Shown here in pieces: positions 5,350 through 7,083 of a stretch of DNA of 7,083 nucleotides (position 1 is the stretch's first letter; each line of letters begins with the position of its first letter). The position numbers were made by a program, and so were the translations under genes. The notes beneath the pieces are model-generated. The model saw only the letters and a program-made list of their open reading frames with translations, made no database searches and was not told the origin of the DNA. Source of the stretch: Candidatus Aerophobota bacterium (lineage in GTDB: Bacteria; Aerophobota; Aerophobia; Aerophobales; B3-G15); contig JAUWJM010000084.1 of assembly GCA_030607715.1 (NCBI GenBank), positions 1 to 7,083 on the forward strand, read 5' to 3'.

Positions 5350-5622
5350 TTAAACTTTTCTCTCAAGAGATTCAATTTTATCTAAAATCCCATTTACCTG
5401 TTTTTCTAAATCCTGAAAAGTATGTTTAAGCTCTTTTAAAGAAACAGCTTCAACTGACTCAACAATTGCCCCTCGAGGACAAATTTCCTGACAGAGATGA
5501 CACTGAATGCATTTTTCATCATCAATATTTGCTTTTCCAAAAATAATGATTATTGCCCCTTTTGGACAAGAACGAGCGCACAGTCCACAACCTATACAAA
5601 CCTGTTCTTTTACATAAAGCAT
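5350..5622 (-). CDS. 2x[4Fe-4S] ferredoxin with C-terminal heptad-repeat helix
   Basis: This is a 90-residue bacterial-type ferredoxin. The first cluster motif is CIGCGLCARSCP (C9, C12, C15, C19) and the second is CIQCHLCQEICP (C38, C41, C44, C48). Each cysteine set pairs with the other in the usual crossed way to hold two low-potential [4Fe-4S] clusters. Ordinary clostridial ferredoxins end at about 55-60 residues. Here about 30 more follow, with hydrophobic residues at L62, L65, F69, L72, V76, I79, I83, L86 and V90, a 3-4 heptad spacing that predicts a coiled-coil helix. The tail probably dimerises or docks on a partner. The ATG follows the nadA stop by 3 nt, with AAAGGG overlapping the end of nadA. 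It may supply electrons to, or help mature, a partner such as NadA or the DUF89 protein; no direct evidence shows which. Confidence 0.92.
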   Translation of the reverse strand: MLYVKEQVCIGCGLCARSCPKGAIIIIFGKANIDDEKCIQCHLCQEICPRGAIVESVEAVSLKELKHTFQDLEKQVNGILDKIESLERKV

Positions 5623-5625
5623 TTT

Positions 5626-6534
5626 TTACCCTTTAACCTCTAACATTCTATCCAGAGTTTTTTTCGCTCTTATAGCTATTTTTTCTGGAACTTTAACTTG
5701 GTACTGCATATTTTTTAGCGCCAGGACTACTTTTTTTAAAGTTGTTAGCTTCATATCTTTACAGATAGCTTTTTTTGAAGCTAAATAAAATCTCTTATCA
5801 GGATTATGAGTTTTAAGGTTATGAAGCATTCCTTTTTCTGTTCCCACAATAAACTCTTTAAAACTATTCTTAAAAGCATATTTTGCCATTTGAGCTGTAG
5901 AACCTACATAATCTGCTAAACTTATTATCTCAGGTGGACATTCCGGATGAACCATAACTTTTGCCTGAGGATAACTTATCCTTGCTCTGTTAATATCCTC
6001 AGGTTTAATATTACAGTGATGAACATAGCAAAAACCATCCCAGAGGATAATTTCTTTATCTGTCTTTGAGGCTACAAACCTGCCTAAATTTTTATCCGGG
6101 ATAAATAAGATTTGCTTTTTCTTTAATGAATTAACAACATCTACAGCATTGGCTGAGGTGCAACAAATATCACTTTCTGCCTTGATGAGAGCTGATGAGT
6201 TTACATAAGTTACTACTGCAGCATCAGGATACTTTCTTTTTTCAACTCTTAGCTTATCTAAGGTAGCCATATCTGCCAGGGCACATCCTGCATTTTCATC
6301 GGGCAAGAGAACAGTTTTGTCAGGATTAAGTATGGCGGCTGTTTCAGCCATAAAACGCACTCCACAAAAGAGGATTACTTTAGCCTTAGTATCAACAGCA
6401 ATTTTGCTTAAAGCTAAAGAATCACCTGTAAAATCAGCTATATCCTGAATCTCATCCCTTTGATAAACATGAGCTAAAATAACAGCATCTCTTTTTTTCT
6501 TTAAAGTTTCTATCTTTTCCATTAATTTTTCCAT
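5626..6534 (-). CDS. nadA: Quinolinate synthase NadA
   Basis: NadA condenses iminoaspartate with dihydroxyacetone phosphate to quinolinate, the committed precursor of NAD, using an oxygen-sensitive [4Fe-4S] cluster in the cytoplasm. The 302-residue protein is of the short form seen in Thermotoga and archaea, and shows three repeated domains. The three cluster ligands are C84 (AGCALAD), C169 (GFCYVHHC) and C258 (AICKDM). Other hallmarks are ILAHVYQ (19-25), DFTGDSL (34-40), YVNSSA (110-115), CTSANAV (125-131), PDKNLG (146-151), VHPECPPE (195-202), YVGSTAQM (209-216) and GTEKGM (231-236). No nadB or nadC is visible, so iminoaspartate must come from a gene elsewhere (L-aspartate oxidase or dehydrogenase). 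A second ATG at codon 5 is possible, but neither start has a strong ribosome site. The preceding methyltransferase gene ends 12 nt upstream. Confidence 0.97.
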   Translation of the reverse strand: MEKLMEKIETLKKKRDAVILAHVYQRDEIQDIADFTGDSLALSKIAVDTKAKVILFCGVRFMAETAAILNPDKTVLLPDENAGCALADMATLDKLRVEKRKYPDAAVVTYVNSSALIKAESDICCTSANAVDVVNSLKKKQILFIPDKNLGRFVASKTDKEIILWDGFCYVHHCNIKPEDINRARISYPQAKVMVHPECPPEIISLADYVGSTAQMAKYAFKNSFKEFIVGTEKGMLHNLKTHNPDKRFYLASKKAICKDMKLTTLKKVVLALKNMQYQVKVPEKIAIRAKKTLDRMLEVKG

Positions 6535-6546
6535 TGCTATAAATTT

Positions 6547-6903
6547 TTAACTACACTTGATATCTAAAATGGGACTTCTCTCAAGGGCATCAAATCCTCT
6601 AACAAAAATTACATTTCCCTCTCTTTTCAAAAATTCTACCTTAGTTAAACCAATGGGATTGGGTCTTACTGGTGATCTGGTAGTAAAAACTCCTCTTTTA
6701 GGAATACTAAGATTACCTTGAGGATGAACTTGAAGAATCTTTCTATTATCAGGTGGGATTTTATGCAGCCAGAAGAGAATCCAAAGATATTTAAAATTCT
6801 CAATTCCCTCAAGAGCTTTTAAAAAATCCTCATAAATCTCTATTTTTTGCAAGCCCTTCTCACTTCCCTTTACCACTCCTATAGGATAAAGCTCTATTTT
6901 CAT
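6547..6903 (-). CDS. TrmO/TsaA-type tRNA N6-methyladenosine (t6A) methyltransferase-like protein
   Basis: This 118-residue protein is of the TsaA/TrmO (YaeB-like) family, single-domain type. E. coli TrmO uses S-adenosylmethionine to methylate t6A37 of certain tRNAs. The family signature is GVFTTRSPVRPNPIGL (71-86), where the Arg-Ser-Pro and Arg-Pro-Asn-Pro-Ile-Gly residues line the SAM pocket. It is preceded by YPIGVV (6-11) and followed by GFDALERSPILDIK (103-116). Most members continue after LDIK with Pro-Tyr and several further residues; here the protein stops at Cys-Ser after LDIK. Reading the bases after LDIK in the other frames does not restore the usual tail, so it looks like a natural short end. 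The start overlaps the PLP-protein stop by 4 bp (ATGA). Because small TsaA proteins are diverse, the exact substrate is uncertain. Confidence 0.87.
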   Translation of the reverse strand: MKIELYPIGVVKGSEKGLQKIEIYEDFLKALEGIENFKYLWILFWLHKIPPDNRKILQVHPQGNLSIPKRGVFTTRSPVRPNPIGLTKVEFLKREGNVIFVRGFDALERSPILDIKCS

Positions 6904-7083
6904 TTCTTTTCATAGCTCCGAGGTCCGAAAATCTTTGTCCCCAGGCGAGTAATATTTGCCCCTTCTTCAATAGCAATCTGGTAGGAGTTACTCATTCCCA
7001 TAGAAAGATACTTCATCTGGATATTGGGGATGTTCATCTTTTTTATATGCTCAAAAATTTGCCTTGTTTTTTTAAAATAAACT
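6900..7083 (-). CDS. YggS/PROSC-type PLP-binding protein (PLP homeostasis), C-terminal part
   Basis: The window holds the last 60 codons and the TGA stop of a gene whose start lies beyond position 7083. The translation includes KYLSMGMSNSYQIAIEEGAN and then TRLGTKIFGPRSY. These match the C-terminal end of the COG0325 family, where the LSMGMS serine region and the R-x-G...FG-x-R segment bind the phosphate of pyridoxal 5'-phosphate. Members such as E. coli YggS and human PLPBP bind PLP without known catalysis and help keep vitamin B6 and amino-acid pools balanced. The stop overlaps the start of the methyltransferase gene by 4 bp, so the two are coupled. The end is of normal length for the family. 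Only the N-terminal barrel, with the PLP lysine, is missing because of the window edge. Confidence 0.93.
   Translation of the reverse strand, partial: VYFKKTRQIFEHIKKMNIPNIQMKYLSMGMSNSYQIAIEEGANITRLGTKIFGPRSYEKK

Noticed and set aside
6535..6570. Frameshift truncating the TrmO-like protein
   Set aside because: Reading the bases after LDIK in the other frames does not give the usual Pro-Tyr continuation, so there is no sign of a lost tail.

Overview
All twelve protein genes in this window lie on the minus strand. They read from position 7083 down to position 1 with short gaps or overlaps, as in one long transcription unit or a few stacked ones. The DNA is AT-rich and codes densely. The gene set (a COG0325/YggS-type PLP protein, NadA, a 2x[4Fe-4S] ferredoxin, a RACo-like corrinoid activator, an Mrp/NBP35 Fe-S carrier, a CPWC glutaredoxin, and the start of a DUF362 protein) suggests a strictly anaerobic bacterium with heavy Fe-S and probably corrinoid metabolism. 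It could be a clostridial or acetogen-like lineage or an uncultivated candidate phylum. The sequence alone does not settle this.

Layout in the direction of transcription: (1) 7083-6547: the end of a YggS-type PLP protein, overlapping by 4 bp a small TrmO/TsaA-type tRNA methyltransferase. (2) 6534-4493: nadA, a ferredoxin with a C-terminal heptad-repeat helix, and a DUF89 metal-dependent phosphatase, separated by only 3 and 2 nt. (3) A 122-nt gap with an AT-rich hairpin and an open frame interrupted by two TGA codons. (4) 4370-3490: a small zinc-ribbon protein, overlapping by 4 bp a COG1237-type metallo-beta-lactamase-fold protein. (5) A 118-nt gap. (6) 3371-711: a RACo-like [2Fe-2S]/ASKHA protein, a 68-residue Cys-containing protein of unknown function, and an Mrp/NBP35 P-loop ATPase. 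(7) A gap of about 125 nt filled by a repeat-like element with an 18-bp GC-rich palindrome. (8) 584-1: a glutaredoxin-like protein and the N-terminal third or so of a DUF362 protein that runs off the window.

The common theme is iron-sulfur and redox chemistry. NadA needs a [4Fe-4S] cluster, the ferredoxin carries two, the RACo-like protein carries one [2Fe-2S], Mrp/NBP35 proteins carry and transfer Fe-S clusters, and full-length DUF362 proteins often carry clusters. No corrinoid protein or methyltransferase is visible, so the RACo-like gene is an activator without an obvious partner here. The points most worth a second look are the tight nadA-ferredoxin-DUF89 trio, the coiled-coil tail on the ferredoxin, the RACo-like protein with a much shortened middle region beside an unknown Cys protein and an Fe-S carrier, the coupled zinc-ribbon/MBL pair, and the repeat element that supplies the last codons and stop of the Mrp gene. 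I found no CRISPR array, transposase, rRNA or tRNA gene, and no clearly new defence system.
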